Positions 1 to 11,185 of a DNA stretch of 64,000 bases are shown in pieces. A model generated the notes under the pieces. That model had not been told where the DNA came from. It did not search any database and saw nothing but the letters and a program-made list of their open reading frames with translations. Within the stretch, counting starts at the first letter, position 1; each line of letters starts with the position of its first letter. Source of the DNA: Breviolum minutum Mf 1.05b.01 (taxonomy: Eukaryota; Sar; Dinophyceae; Suessiales; Symbiodiniaceae). The stretch covers positions 1 to 64,000 of the forward strand of contig DF241613.1 in NCBI GenBank assembly GCA_000507305.1. Direction: 5' to 3'. The translations under genes were made by a program, and so were the position numbers.

Positions 1-1
1 A

Positions 2-33
2 TAATATTTCCGAGAGAAGATCGCGGATTCAGA
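2..33 (+). repeat. Left copy of 32-bp inverted repeat
   Basis: These 32 bases are the exact reverse complement of positions 40581-40612. The match stops at position 1 on the outside and at 34 on the inside. The two copies enclose 40.5 kb. They may be ends of one large element or two copies of a dispersed repeat; the left outer flank lies outside the window, so no target-site duplication can be tested. Confidence 0.85.
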
Positions 34-165
34 AATGATGATGAAGACATTGAAGTATATTTTTTTCGATTTTTCCATGATGTTGATGCTCATCGGGGCA
101 CCAGGAACATGTTCGAGATGTTGAATTCGTGACATGATGGATCAAAGTGACTGGTCCCGGTGTTT

Positions 166-203
166 CTTGATGTTATCATCGAGTTCTTGATGTTATCATC
201 GAG
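166..203 (+). repeat. Two tandem TTGATG/CATCGA hairpins
   Basis: Two copies of CTTGATG-TTAT-CATCGAG lie at 166-183 and 186-203, a 20-bp tandem. Each folds into a 7-bp stem with one T-G pair at the third position. They end 44 nt before the likely start codon of the next gene and so may be the 3' flank of a gene upstream of the window. Confidence 0.8.
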
Positions 204-247
204 TGGGTACTTTGTCACCAGGGAGTAGTCCGATTGACCTTTTTTTG

Positions 248-724
248 ATGGATCGTTCATCTTCTCCTGGAGACCGTTATGAAGATTGGCCAACTCATCG
301 CCTGATTGAGCTCTTGTGTTTGATCTGCCGGATCTTGGAGCAGAGACAACCTCTGGCTGGTGGTCAACCTGCTGAAGAGAGCCCCAGTTCGAGAAACAGA
401 TCCCCTGCAAGGTCCATTTCATCCTGGAGCGTGATGAGTGGTGGTCCCGTCATCAGTGGTGGACCGCCCTGTTCGTCAGTCCAAGGACAACCATGGGTGA
501 GTGGTGGACCACCAGGCTTGTCAGGCCAAACACCATCATTCCGAAGTTCAACTGCTGCCCCAAGGGGGTACAATCAAGCTGGTGGTGTAGGCAGCCGAGG
601 CAGGGATGCAGGTCCGATAGCGCCATTTGTGTGTGGCTACTCGTGCCAATTTTGTCAGGAAGTGTGCTCGCGAAACAAAACTAATCACTCGCACCATCGA
701 TGTAGACAACATCGGCACTTATGA
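248..724 (+). CDS. Cys/His-rich exon, dinoflagellate hypothetical protein
   Basis: Function not recognised. The reading frame from ATG at 248 opens with MDRSSSPGDRYEDWP, has three SGGP repeats in a Ser/Gly/Pro-rich middle, and ends in a compact metal-binding-like stretch: FVCGYSCQFCQEVC followed by a His/Cys tail (HSHHRCRQHRH). The cysteine spacing (C-x3-C-x2-C-x3-C) and following His residues suggest a zinc-binding module. The open frame extends upstream to 203 without an ATG, so 248 is the chosen start. The stop at 722-724 may be intronic. A related exon coding VCGYSCHFC lies at 29985-30107, so the module is a repeated family. The exon follows a hairpin pair by 44 nt. Confidence 0.5.
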   Translation: MDRSSSPGDRYEDWPTHRLIELLCLICRILEQRQPLAGGQPAEESPSSRNRSPARSISSWSVMSGGPVISGGPPCSSVQGQPWVSGGPPGLSGQTPSFRSSTAAPRGYNQAGGVGSRGRDAGPIAPFVCGYSCQFCQEVCSRNKTNHSHHRCRQHRHL

Positions 725-1479
725 TCCGAAACCAGTCGGCCAATTTTTTTGCCTCTGACCGGCTGAAGCAGGAGTGGCAGACCATGTCTGGCACCCCTTC
801 TTGCAGCATGTGCATGCAAGTTTTGATAGGTTGAGTGGAGTTATAGAATCCTGTTGCGAGAGCATGCGACCAAATGAGGTTGGTCAGTTGGTCGATGCCT
901 GGCTCGAGCAGTTTGCCGTGGATAGACTGGCCGGGTTAGGCAGGAACCTGACATGAACCTAAATGAGATCTGTCAATTTGTGACTCACAGGATCAGGCGG
1001 GCCTAACCAAAAGTAGATTCTGCTTTTGTTTTGGCCCTCTTGCATCTGTGATGGTTGGAAAAGGACCTTATAAACTGTTGGGAAAACATGGAGCCAAACG
1101 AGATCTGTCAGTTTGTTTTAACAGGTTATTTTTCAACTGCAGTGTTGTGATTTTTTGCGTTGATTATTTTGATTTACTGGCATCCAAGGGAATACAATCA
1201 ACAAACACAAAAAATCGAACTCAGTAATTGCCGTGTTGTTACTTGACAACACCACACCGCAGCCGTTTGGGCTTTGGACTCCCGGTTTCTCTTTCAACGC
1301 CACTAACTCAGTTTTCCAAGATTTTCAATTCAGTTTTCAGTGAGTCAGGGTGTTTATGTCAAACATGTTTGCAGTTTGGCCGAAGGAAATGACTGAATCA
1401 TCCATGCTTTAGTTTTCCGCAGCCATTTGTGGAAGATTGCATTCCAGCAAGTAAGTGGTGTGTGTTCAAACGCCTCAAC
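725..1479. other. Probable intron or intergenic stretch
   Basis: No convincing coding sequence. A 60-codon open frame at 774-956 has no recognisable content. The phrase 'gagatctgtcagttt/aatttg' occurs twice (about 964 and 1099), a small internal repeat. AG sites before 1480 could serve as splice acceptors. Confidence 0.4.
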
Positions 1480-2529
1480 ATGGCTGCGCAAGTCCCAAGC
1501 ACTCCAGTGACAGACATGACGAATGGATTGGACCAGGACCATTGGAGGTTCAACCGATGGGAAGAGGGAACCCAAGTGGTGTTGATCCGCACTGATGTAA
1601 ATCATGCAGATCTGATGAATGAGAGCTTCCATGTCATGGAAGTGGAAAGTGAGGGCCAAGAAACTGGCCGCGTGTACAAGCTTCGGAAGTGGGATGATCA
1701 CGGGAAGATCGTTCTGGCCCATTCCACGGCCTTGATGAAAGCGAGTGACTTTGTGCTGAGCCAGTTTACAAAGCTGGACGCATCGGAGAAGGAATATGTG
1801 ACACACAACATCTTCCAAATGTGGCCAGGCTTGTTGGCCGAAAGGCAAGCAAATGCACCCACACCAGTACTGGTGACGACTCCTCGCAGTTATCCCAATA
1901 CAAGAAGTCCAAGTCCCAGAAGATGTTCCAACAAGCAGACTTGGGGAGATGCAGTTCGACAAGCAGAACCAGCCCCAGGACTTGAACAGCCACCGGGAAT
2001 TGGGCCATCTGGACCACCGCCATCAAAAGCCCCACCAAATGCACTCAACCGCGCCGCCCTGCCTGGCATGCAAGTGCAGACTTGGGGTGCTGGTGCTGGT
2101 GGAGGAGGAGGTCACCCTCAAACCGTTCAAGTCCATGACCGATACGCAATATGGGCACATGAGCCGACTCTCGACCAAGTGATGGAGACCACTGACATCT
2201 ACAGATTCCCAGAACACCCCGGATGTGGAATCTACAAGACGATCTTCGTATGCTGTCACTGCCTGACAAAATGGAGGTCCCCAGCTGGTACGGGAAGCAC
2301 TCCTTACGTTTCTCGGTTGGGTTTTCAGTTTTTTTGTGTCAATGTTTTTGGTTATTTTTTTGTCCCTTGTTCAATACGCGAGTTCAAGTCACCAGCGCAG
2401 CACATTTCAGGACGAAGCGCGTGCCCTGGGCTGGGTCAAACCATCCGGTTCCGGTTCCAATTCCAATTGGAAGAGATCCAGATGCCCAAGTTGCAACAAA
2501 TGGTAATGGACCTGTGGGATGTTGAATGA
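1480..2529 (+). CDS. Hypothetical protein, Pro/Gly-rich middle
   Basis: Function not recognised. ATG at 1480 starts MAAQVPSTPVTD; the same frame is open from 1429. Residues about 20-110 look globular (many Trp, Asp, Val), residues about 110-220 are rich in Pro, Ser and Gly with RSPSPRR and GAGAGGGGGH, and the frame closes at 2527-2529. The part after about 2240 includes a hydrophobic, pyrimidine-rich segment (2320-2370) that looks like an intron read through, so the true C-terminus may come from exon 2391-2529. The gene could be the continuation of the Cys/His-rich exon at 248-724. Hairpins of the TTGATG/CATCGR family start 17 and 71 nt after the stop. Confidence 0.5.
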   Translation: MAAQVPSTPVTDMTNGLDQDHWRFNRWEEGTQVVLIRTDVNHADLMNESFHVMEVESEGQETGRVYKLRKWDDHGKIVLAHSTALMKASDFVLSQFTKLDASEKEYVTHNIFQMWPGLLAERQANAPTPVLVTTPRSYPNTRSPSPRRCSNKQTWGDAVRQAEPAPGLEQPPGIGPSGPPPSKAPPNALNRAALPGMQVQTWGAGAGGGGGHPQTVQVHDRYAIWAHEPTLDQVMETTDIYRFPEHPGCGIYKTIFVCCHCLTKWRSPAGTGSTPYVSRLGFQFFCVNVFGYFFVPCSIREFKSPAQHISGRSACPGLGQTIRFRFQFQLEEIQMPKLQQMVMDLWDVE

Positions 2530-2546
2530 GGATGGCCCGTGTTTTT

Positions 2547-2756
2547 CTTGATGCTCCTTCAAGACGTGGGTTGAGAACTGTAGTGTGTGCATGGCCGGTG
2601 CTTGATGCTTTCATCGGGTACTGTGTCATTGCCTACTAATTCATGGCAGCATGGAGCCTCTCGATGATTTTTCTGCTGATCATTGAGGTAATGGCTTTAC
2701 ATGCATGGCTTTGAGTGAACTGTTCCTTGTAATCTTGCTTGATGCTTATCATCGAG
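2547..2756 (+). repeat. Three hairpins after a stop codon
   Basis: A degenerate copy CTTGATGCTCCTTCAAG lies at 2547-2563. A full copy lies at 2598-2621: CTTGATG-CTTT-CATCGGG, extended by GTG/TAC to a 10-pair stem with T-G pairs. A third lies at 2738-2756: CTTGATG-CTTAT-CATCGAG. All are in + orientation, downstream of the gene ending at 2529. Confidence 0.75.
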
Positions 2757-2778
2757 ACAGGAGATTTCTTTTCAGTTG

Positions 2779-3333
2779 GCATGCAATTTTGGATAAATGG
2801 GTTCATGTTTGTTCTTCCAAGAACTGGCAATTTGTTGTTTGCTTTGATTTCATAGAAGGAAAACTGTTTCGCAAGCTGCAAGATGTGAGAAGCGTTCTGC
2901 TTTTGGCCGAAGGATGATTCCAAATTATGTCCAGGGAAACCATTGGTGGCCTGCCAGTCAGTACGACTAGTTTTGCGAATTCAACAAATTTCTTTGTGGA
3001 TTGTGTTTTTGCACTCAGTGTTGGAGTTCCCTGCTGCTTTTCACAGTTGCTTCCCTCTTACATTCGGTTTTGTTTTTCCCTTTCTGTGGATTTGGCCCTC
3101 CAATGACGTCTGCGTCCGGGCCTACATCACACGTACAGACGGAGGAGGCGTGTGATGGGTCCTTTGAATCCTGGTTGCTTTGACTGTTTTCCCCTTGCCT
3201 GCCCAGTCCTTGCCTCTTTTTCTACGTCTTTCTCAACCTATGCTTTTCCTTTTCAGATTCTTTGCCTAAATGGCACAAGATTTCTGCCTAATTGGCACAA
3301 GTTCCTTTGGCTAATTGCCGCCACATACATGTA
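2779..3333 (+). repeat. Dispersed repeat, block order X-Y
   Basis: Block X (2779-2985) and block Y (about 2981-3333) recur almost base for base at 5673-5875 and 5304-5656, but there in the order Y-X with a single N at 5672 between them. Short open frames inside (for example one coding MCFCTQCWSS) appear in both copies, so I do not treat them as genes. Either a tandem duplication or unmerged assembly contigs explains this. Confidence 0.8.
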
Positions 3334-5303
3334 AAAGGGCACGTGGTCCGGCTTTGGCTGATGCCGCGTCTCAAAACGCCTTCATCGAAGGAATGGGTTT
3401 TTGTCCAAGGGACACAGCAAAGAGAAATGAGAGAAATAATGGTTTCTTCCAGCCTCGGATGAGAGAAAGCCAGTAATATTTATATATATATTTATACATA
3501 TTGCACTCCCAGCCCCCACTGCACCAACACGCTGTATTTGAATTTTTTTTGATTCTCATTTCATGTGTTTTTGTTTTCCCGTGGCTTGGTATCCCCTTTG
3601 CATACAGCAGTTGATTTGCCCCTGCTAGGCTATTTGCAGATATTCAAACATGAAAAACAAGATAAAACGGGCAGCAACTTGTGAAAACAGGTGTTGCAAT
3701 CTTCCCGCGAAACGAGTTGAAACATGTCATTTGTACTTTTCTTCCAATGTCGCTGTTTGTTTTCCGACTGCTTTAGGTTATGGTAACGCTAATGTACCGG
3801 GAGTTTGAACTGGCTGTAACTGGTGCTTTGTAGGTTTCATCCATGTCTCAGTCGGTTAATTTGATGGCGTTAGTTTTGGTACCACTCATTTTCTAGGAGT
3901 TTGTACTTGCCGAAACAAGTCATTCGAAGATTCCATCCAATGTCGCTGTTCGTCAATATAGTGGTTTTGGTTATGGTTGTGTGTTTAACCTACTGAAACA
4001 AGTCTTTTGTAGGTTGCCTCCTCTTGTGGCTTTGGTTTTGGTACAACTAGTCTACGCAGATTTGAAACCTTTTGACAATTTGAAGTTTTCAATGAGTCTT
4101 GTATGGAGATGTACCACGTTCAAAACTAGCCATACCTGGGACCGACTCACAAGTGCGTCGTTCACAGACCCTGAGATAACTTTCCCAGTCGGAATGTTTC
4201 ACGGTCCCAGTTTCTAAAAGTTTCACCCTTTTGGCGCGGTCGTTTTTTTTTTGCAACTAAAGTGTAGCTTTGCAGGCTTTGAAAACAGGAAAACAACCGC
4301 TGAAGTGGTTCGAACATCAGTTTGGGGGAAACGAACCATGTTACAATTGACATTGCATTGGTGAATTTGATGCTTGCGAGGTAATTACCACCAAATCATG
4401 TTTTTATTGTTTTGGGCGGATTTCCCGTGTGGCGGTCACTGTTCGAACATGTGTGTGGGATTCGAAGTTTCCAGGGTCTCTTGCAGGGTATTCTTGAAAT
4501 AATGCAACTGGCAGAACGAATGGTGGTAGAATTGGTGCAGGATTTTTGGTGACCTGGATGTTTGATTTGGATCCCTTGCTTTACTCCCAGTTCTTTTTCT
4601 GGTTTTATGACCCTTGCCTAGATTTACGGTGATGTTGTTGAGTCAATGGTTTGACTTCCCAAATTCGGGAGTATTTGAATGAACATGGCGTTTAGAATGA
4701 GGACTAGTTCCATACTGTTTGTGCCTTTGTCAGCGTTGTGACGATTTTCATGCCATTGTTTGGAATTGGGTCAGTTGTGTTCCTTCACCAATATGGTTGG
4801 CCACTTGCACACTCCAATTTTTCAAAGCAGTTTTTGGCCGTGGAACTTAAAGACTTTGTCCCCTGAGTTTTTTGGGGCTTCATCTTGGATCATTTTTACA
4901 TAACCATTCCAACAATTTGAAGAGACAAAGCACATCCAGAGTGTCATGGTGGTGCCCGTTTTTTAGGGTGATCTGGTTGTCCAAACGGATTTGCATTGAA
5001 ACAATTTGAAAATGTGAAGCTGTTTCATGCTGTTAACAATTAGGTTTCCTGTGGGTTGATTTTGTTTTGGAAATTTGGGAATTTGGGGAGTATTTTCCTT
5101 GCATGGATTGCCCGGAAAGACACCCAACATGATACTGTGACTCTTTGTTGCTAGGCTTCTTCTTGCTAGGATCTTCATTTCCCACTGCTTTGTTGTTTTA
5201 GGAACTTCTTTCTGAAAGTTTTTTTGTCGTTTGCTATTCAATTGTTCTTCCAGTTCTTCCTATTCTACGCTCTTCTGAGGCCTCCAACTCCAATTTCTGC
5301 CAA
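3334..5303. other. No gene seen; pyrimidine-rich noncoding DNA
   Basis: About 2 kb of T-rich sequence with only short open frames and no recognisable protein content. A phrase near 3715 (GAAACATGTCATTTGTA) recurs in weaker form near 3915 and 3995, pointing to an old degenerate tandem repeat of about 200-280 bp. An AT microsatellite-like stretch lies at 3478-3502. Confidence 0.5.
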
Positions 5304-5875
5304 TTCAACAAATTTCTTTGTGGATTGTGTTTTTGCACTCAGTGTTGGAGTTCCCTGCTGCTTTTCACAGTTGCTTCCCTCTTACATTCGGTTTTGTTTT
5401 TCCCTTTCTGTGGATTTGGCCCTCCAATGACGTCTGCGTCCGGGCCTACATCACACGTACAGACGGAGGAGGCGTGTGATGGGTCCTTTGAATCCTGGTT
5501 GCTTTGACTGTTTTCCCCTTGCCTGCCCAGTCCTTGCCTCTTTTTCTACGTCTTTCTCAACCTATGCTTTTCCTTTTCAGATTCTTTGCCTAAATGGCAC
5601 AAGATTTCTGCCTAATTGGCACAAGTTCCTTTGGCTAATTGCCGCCACATACATGTACGAAATGCCTCCCTNCATGCAATTTTGGATAAATGGGTTCATG
5701 TTTGTTCTTCCAAGAACTTGCAATTTGTTGTTTGCTTTGATTTCATAGAAGGAAAACTGTTTCGCAAGCTGCAAGATGTGAGAAGCGTTCTGTTTTTGGC
5801 CGAAGGATGATTCCAAATTATGTCCAGGGAAACCATTGGTGGCCTGCCAGTCAGTACGACTAGTTTTGCGAATTT
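5304..5875 (+). repeat. Dispersed repeat, block order Y-X, with single N
   Basis: Second copy of the repeat at 2779-3333 with blocks in reversed order and an N at 5672 exactly at the Y/X junction. Identity is near complete over both blocks (a C/T difference in CTGCTTTT versus CTGTTTTT and TGG/TTG near 5718 are the visible changes). Confidence 0.8.
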
Positions 5876-6227
5876 GTTTGGATAAAAGTGGAGTTCCATG
5901 TCAGCTAGTTGATTCCCATGCTACTGCTATTGATTAGTAGTTCTTCAAGAAAACTTTGCAGTGAGCTGCTGTAGGATGGTTTAACGGGAGGACTGGCTGA
6001 CGGGAACATTCTGTATTTGATGAGCACCTCGAGAGTGAAAAGATGTGAAAAGCATGTTTGAAACCGTGCAGAACCCGATATTGGCCAGCATTGTTAGCAA
6101 AAGATACATGTGCACGATTAGGCCAATGTTTCCTGATTGTGAATATTATTTTACTAGTCTTTTTCAGCTGGATGCTTTGATATCGGGATGGTTCTTCTTA
6201 GGTTGGAGCTTGGCATCAATTGCAACC
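5876..6227. other. No gene seen
   Basis: No supported coding exon, hairpin or repeat. A 90-codon open frame from 6045 runs into the likely start at 6228 but its first part has no recognisable content. Confidence 0.35.
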
Positions 6228-6681
6228 ATGCCTCTCATGACCAAGATCGATGAACTGAGCGAGCAAGAGCCCCAGGAAAAAACCCACCCGTGGAACCCAA
6301 AAAGTCTGGAAATGTGAAGAAGGCGTGCCAACAGTGGCAGTGACTCAGTCGAAATCTTAGTGTGATACTTACCCCTTGACTTGTGTGTTTGGCCAGGCCG
6401 GCAGAGGGAGTTGCGGCAACCCCGGCAATTTGAGAAATAAACAGGTGCCTCCTACCAGGAAGGTGCTTCGTAAACCATGTGCTTCGCTCAGGTCCAAAAA
6501 GGTTGTCAAAACCATTGCAAAGCAAGCTGCAAAAAGAATTTCTGCAAAATGTTTTAACGAAAGAACATTGCCTCCATGTGCAAGTGTGCAGTGGAGTCCA
6601 AAGGAAGGTTTGCTTGTGTACCCGCATCGAGTAAAATTTGCAAAGTGCAAGCCATTGAGCCTTGTGGTGGTGCAGTCCTGA
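6228..6681 (+). CDS. Two basic exons, possible N-terminus of the methyltransferase gene
   Basis: Function not recognised. A first exon starts with ATG at 6228 (MPLMTKIDELSEQEPQEK) and runs to about 6310. After an AG at about 6396 a second frame, to 6681, is strongly basic: KKVVKTIAKQAAKRISAK and further Lys/Arg pairs, 13 prolines and cysteines included. A basic leader of this type would suit a DNA-binding N-terminal region. Both exons lie upstream and on the same strand as the cytosine methyltransferase exons from 7370, so they may belong to it, but no spliced frame proves this. They could equally be a separate small gene. Confidence 0.35.
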
Positions 6682-7369
6682 GTTGTTGCAAATTACACTT
6701 TGGATTTCAAGACTGTTGAAGCAAGTATCAATATGTTGCCCCTCATGACTAGGTGGTGGTTTACACATTTTTAAATTTTCACATCTACCTGGGGAAGTGA
6801 TCCAATTTGACCAATATGTTTCAATTGGGTTGAAAACACCACCTAGATGATGACTGAGGTGCAGCGCTCAAAGAAAGCAGCAAAGGAAGATGGTACTCTT
6901 GTATTCAGGGGGCGCAGGAAGTTCCAAGCTTGGAGCTCCATACGTTCACGGCTCAGGTGGTGTTTCTTGCTTGGAACGCTGCAAGACCGAGCAACAGAAA
7001 TAAGGAAGATGTAAGGTTATGTTTTTCCATCAGGTTGCTTTTCCTCTACTACCACTGCAACGAAGGGCTTGGTCAGCGTTCGTGGATCAACGGCCGTTAC
7101 CCCAATGTGTTATTCGTCATCACCATCAGGGCGAACTCTTTCATTGAACTTAGGACCTCAGCAACCAGATCAAGCTCAGTACTGCATATAGAAGTGATTG
7201 CGAAAAACACGGAGTTAATCCGCAGCATGGACGGTTCCTCAACCCCGAAGTTGGGGAGTGGTTTGGAGGCAGGTTGTTTATATTTTTTTTTGGTTCTGTT
7301 CGAACAACAGCAGGTTGACATGATGCCAGTCGAGTTTTTTTGCAATACCTCTCCATGATGCTACTGCAG

Positions 7370-9798
7370 GCTTGCCAGCTGGCTGGACTAATGCGCGTGA
7401 GAACTCCGTGGATTGCAAGATTTTTGCTGAAACGTTTCCAGATGCTGTGATCCACAAGAACAAGAAGGAACCGCCGTGTGTTTCAGAGTCATTTGATGTC
7501 CCGTTAATGATGTACCAGAGCCCAAAATGATGCCAGGAAAACAAGCTGGTAGTGATTTCATTGTTTTCTGGCATTGCTGGACTGGAGCTTGGCTTGAGCA
7601 AGTCAAAGTCTCAGGTTTGAACCATGAGTTTCATTATTCAAGGTAAGTGGTCAAGTGGCTTATTGCTTATCAACGATGCATGTGAGTGCCAGTTGTGCCA
7701 TTTACAGGTACAAAAGAATGTCGCATTAGAATTACTTTAGATTCAGATGTTTCATTTCATTGCCGACAACTGTGCATACAGAGACATACAGAGACAGAGA
7801 CTACAAAACGAGTCACACGGTCAAGATTGTTATGCTTTCACTATTGTATGCAATTTGTTTTTGATGTTTGTCGCACTCATGGATTGAATCCTGTGGCCCA
7901 ATCGATGGACGTGGTGGTCGTGTCAGTACGCTGTGTGGGTGTCAATCAGATCAGGCAGGTAGAACCTGTGGAACAGTAAATCTACTGTTTTGCAGCGATG
8001 AACAAAATTGGAATTTTGCAGTGCAGGGTACCAAAGGGAACTCCTTTGACGACCAGATGGCGAGGGAAGCTGATTCTTGACTTGTGGTCCGCACGGATCT
8101 GGTATTTTGTTAATTGTTCAATGATTTCTGGTTGGCCTGTGTTTTCCTGCTTTTGTGCCAAGGTGGTCTTGGTGCTACTCGACCAAGGAATGGACAGAAA
8201 AGGAGGACGATGCAGCCTCAGACTACGGCTCTTTGAAGCGTGTTTCTTGGCGGATTGATGGTTGAACCAGTATAATAAGCAGTAAGGTTCATAGGTTCAA
8301 TGTTTAAGTGCATTGTTTGAGTTAGATGTCGAACGGATGCCGTGAGTGTGTGGGCCTCAGGACTCCGATGGGGTCAACAAGCAAGCGAACAGAGATTCAG
8401 TTCTGAAAAGACCTGAAGACTTTCACCAATGATTTGGCTCATTTGCCCTGCCATTCGCTTGAAAGAAAAGTTGTGACGTCAGAATGCATTTGTTTGGCTG
8501 CCCCATGCATTGTACCGTTTGAAAAAATACAGACTGTATGGAAGAATGTTTCTTAATGATATCCTCCACCTGTTCTTGACGAGGTGGTTTCGAGCCTCAC
8601 ATTTTGCTTCAGCCTTATATCTCATTGGCTTGGTTTTCATTGACCTCTTTCCGATCCAGTCAGTACACTTTGAAGGTTGCTAACACGTCATTTTCTCAGG
8701 TTGAATGCAACCAGGAGTGCGTTGGGGTTCTAAAATCCCGCATGAAGCAGGGATTGCTCCCTGAAGCAGAGCTTGTCACTGATGTGAGATATTTCTCAGC
8801 CAAAGGCACAAAGGCTGCAGGGGTGACAGCCGGTTTCCCATGCCAGGCCAGCAATTTGTACAACTGAACAGAAAATTGTTATAGCTGTCAATGTGTCAAA
8901 GTACTGTTGGGTCATTTGCGCGCCACCTAGATGGAATCTGTGATTCCTAACTGTGCTCAGGGAGTATCAGGCGCTGGTCTACAGCAAGGAATGAGTGACG
9001 ACAGAAGTGGATTAATACGAGAAGTCTTTAGAGTATTTGACAGCCTGGACCACCCTGAAAGGCTGGGTGATCACAGTTTGAGTTTCATGCAGAGTATTTT
9101 TTCTGGACTCCAAACAATTGCTATGATGCTCGTTCCATGGTTTCAAGGGGCTTCATTGTGCTTGAGAACGTCATCGTGCTGTTGAGCCGGAACAAGCAGA
9201 CTAGAGTTCTGATGTCCTACGTGGTGCAGGACTGACTAGAATCATTAAAAGTATAATTGTTTGGATGCACTGACCTTGCGCAGGAAAGCGCAAAGAGAGG
9301 CCTCGCTGTCACATACTGCGCTGTGAAGCTGAGCAACTGTGGCTTACCAGCCGGGCACTGAATGGAAAATGCCTAGTCGGGGCATTCATGCTGTTGCTAC
9401 ATGTTTGTGTTTGTTTGTAGGCGTTGACTCAGCTGCCACGGATGTGAAATGGGTTGAGGCCAACAGAGGGCGAGTATTCCTACTATGTGCTCCTCCAAGT
9501 CTTCCTTTGTGGGAGGTGCTTCCCATTATTTCACTTCTTACTTGAATTTGCAAAGTGGACACGTTAAATTGTTCCTGTGGTGTTGCAGGGATGCAACTTC
9601 CGGCCTTGTGATGATCATTGTGTGTCGCGGTGGAACCCGTTGAATGAAAAGCCAATGCATAAGTGGCTGGATCCAGAAAAGCAGGATGCTGATTCTGAAC
9701 GAATGAAAATGTTGGGTAACCAGGTGGTGCCAGCGCAGGCCACCTTAGCTTTTGAAACCATTCTCAAGATGAGAAGGGACTTCAGAGTCTCAGTTTGA
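7370..9798 (+). CDS. C5 cytosine DNA methyltransferase, split gene
   Basis: Nuclear enzyme family that moves a methyl group from S-adenosylmethionine to carbon 5 of cytosine. Exons and motifs seen: 7370 to about 7516 (LPAGWTNAREN); 7537-7614 with motif I (ISLFSGIAGLELGL); 8700-8846 with motif II acid (VECNQEC) and motif IV GFPCQ, the catalytic Cys; 8961 to about 9045 (GVSGAGLQQGMSDDRSGL); 9148-9229 with motif VI (FIVLENV); 9284 to about 9350; 9421 to about 9530 with a motif VIII-like ANRGRVFLL; 9589-9798 with motif X (MLGNQVVPAQA) and the TGA stop. Introns use GC and GA as well as GT donors. Motif IV is cut exactly after Q. The spacing from motif I to II is short; a possible 18-nt microexon at 7959-7976 would fill it. 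No reverse transcriptase lies nearby, so this looks like a host gene. Confidence 0.88.
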
Positions 9799-9879
9799 AA
9801 GCTGTTACTTCAGTACTGACAAACACAATACCAGCAAGTGCAACACAATTTTGTTGTTTTGTCTTGTGATAATTTGCTT

Positions 9880-10135
9880 GAAACCTTGGAAGAGAAACCT
9901 TGCTTGATGCCAATCATCGAGTTCGGTTTTACAGTATATTTCCACAGCTACCTTGGCAGAGAAACCCTGCTTGATGCCAATCATCGAGTTCGGTTTTACA
10001 GTATATTTCCACAGCTACCTTGGCAGAGAAACCCTGCTTGATGCCAATCATCCAGTTGGGTTTTACAGTATATTTCCACAGCTACCTTGGAAGAGAAGCC
10101 TTGCTTGATGCCAGTCATCGAGTTGGGTTTTATAT
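9880..10135 (+). repeat. Four tandem units, each with one TTGATG/CATCGA hairpin
   Basis: A unit of about 67 bp (GAGAAACC.TGCTTGATGCC, then CATCGAG, then TTTTACAGTATATTTCCACAG) is repeated four times. Hairpins lie at 9903-9921, 9970-9988, 10037-10055 and 10104-10122, all with loop CC(A/G)AT or similar. The third has CATCCAG, which breaks the key pair. A degenerate fifth copy is near 10347-10368. The array starts 104 nt after the methyltransferase stop. Confidence 0.85.
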
Positions 10136-10680
10136 TTCGACAGCCGGGTGTGTCATCCTTTTTGGGTTGCTCCGCCCAGTTCTGCTTTATCCTGACTGAC
10201 CACATTCTCAAGATGTGAAGAGACTTCAGAGTCTCAATTTGAAAGTTTTTACTTCAGCACTCTAATGGCAAACAAAACGTTATCAAGTGCAAGACAATTT
10301 TTGTGGTGTCGGGCTTTCGATAATTTGTTTCGGGCAAAGAGAAGCTTTGCTTGCTGCCAATCATCCACTGCTGCAGGAATTCACCAACCAACTTAGGTTC
10401 ATATTTTTAAGAACTGGCAATGGAAGCATTAATTGATCGATCCCCTTTATGTGGATTAGTTGGTGCATTCCTGCTGCAGTGGTTAGTTGTCGTCCTGTTG
10501 AGGTGTTGGGCAAGATGTAATTCTTGATTTCTTGAACATAACATGGATTGACTGGTATTGCAGCCACCCGATGTTGTTCAGTTGGTTGATGGGGGATTCC
10601 ACAAAATGAAGAGCTAAAGAGTGTTCCTGGGGACAATGCCTGTTTATTCTTCCATGTGTACGTGAGCCATGTGTCCCTAT
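10136..10680. other. No gene seen
   Basis: The first part (10200-10300) repeats, in degenerate form, the sequence just after the methyltransferase stop (ACTTCAGAGTCTCA, ACAAACA, CAAGTGCAA.ACAATTTT), so the 3' flank of that gene has been duplicated here. No coding exon supported. Confidence 0.55.
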
Positions 10681-10689
10681 GTTGGCAGG

Positions 10690-10919
10690 GTGTCAAGGAA
10701 CGCCAGGTTCCAGTCAGGACATTTTTGATTGCATCAATGCCGACTCGACCTAATCGCCGTGTTGGCTGTGCGCCGCCCGTGGTCCGTGCCCTTCACACTA
10801 TGCGAGGCCAGGACTCGATGCGCATTGCGGCGTTGCTGCTCGCTTTTATGTGCTTACCAGCTTTCAGGAAATCAACGCTGTGGGCCCCAACGCATGCTTC
10901 CACCACCTGGTCCAACTGA
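10690..10919 (+). CDS. Possible exon, hypothetical
   Basis: After an AG at 10688-10689 a frame runs to TGA at 10917-10919: GVKERQVPVRTFLIAS, then an Arg/Pro-rich part and a hydrophobic stretch (MRIAALLLAFMCLPAF). Function not recognised. It may be an early exon of the gene whose later exons lie at 11186 and 11856. An alternative frame over the same bases is also open, so the exon is tentative. Confidence 0.3.
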
Positions 10920-11185
10920 AGCTGAGCAGAACTCTAGAATGTCGGGAGTGCATATTGAGGACAGACGTGCGATATGGTTGGGGCTTGGCATCGTTCAACT
11001 GCTGATTGTTTGGCACTTCTTGGCTTTGGGTTGTCTCCAGGAGAAGGAATTTCCAGAACTTCGTAATACCTGGCATTTGGACGAAATCATTTTGGGGTTC
11101 AATGTGATCGAACTAGGCCGGGTCTGGTATTTTTCAATCACGGTCAGTTTTTTGTGTTCGAGTCCTTCTGGTTTTTTGCATCCAG

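Noticed and set aside
3001-3183. Short + strand frame starting MCFCTQCWSS, present twice
   Set aside because: It recurs identically only because it lies in the dispersed repeat (also 5325-5507); no start context or domain.
9838-10211. Small frames on both strands through the 67-bp repeat
   Set aside because: They arise from the tandem repeat and carry no recognisable protein.
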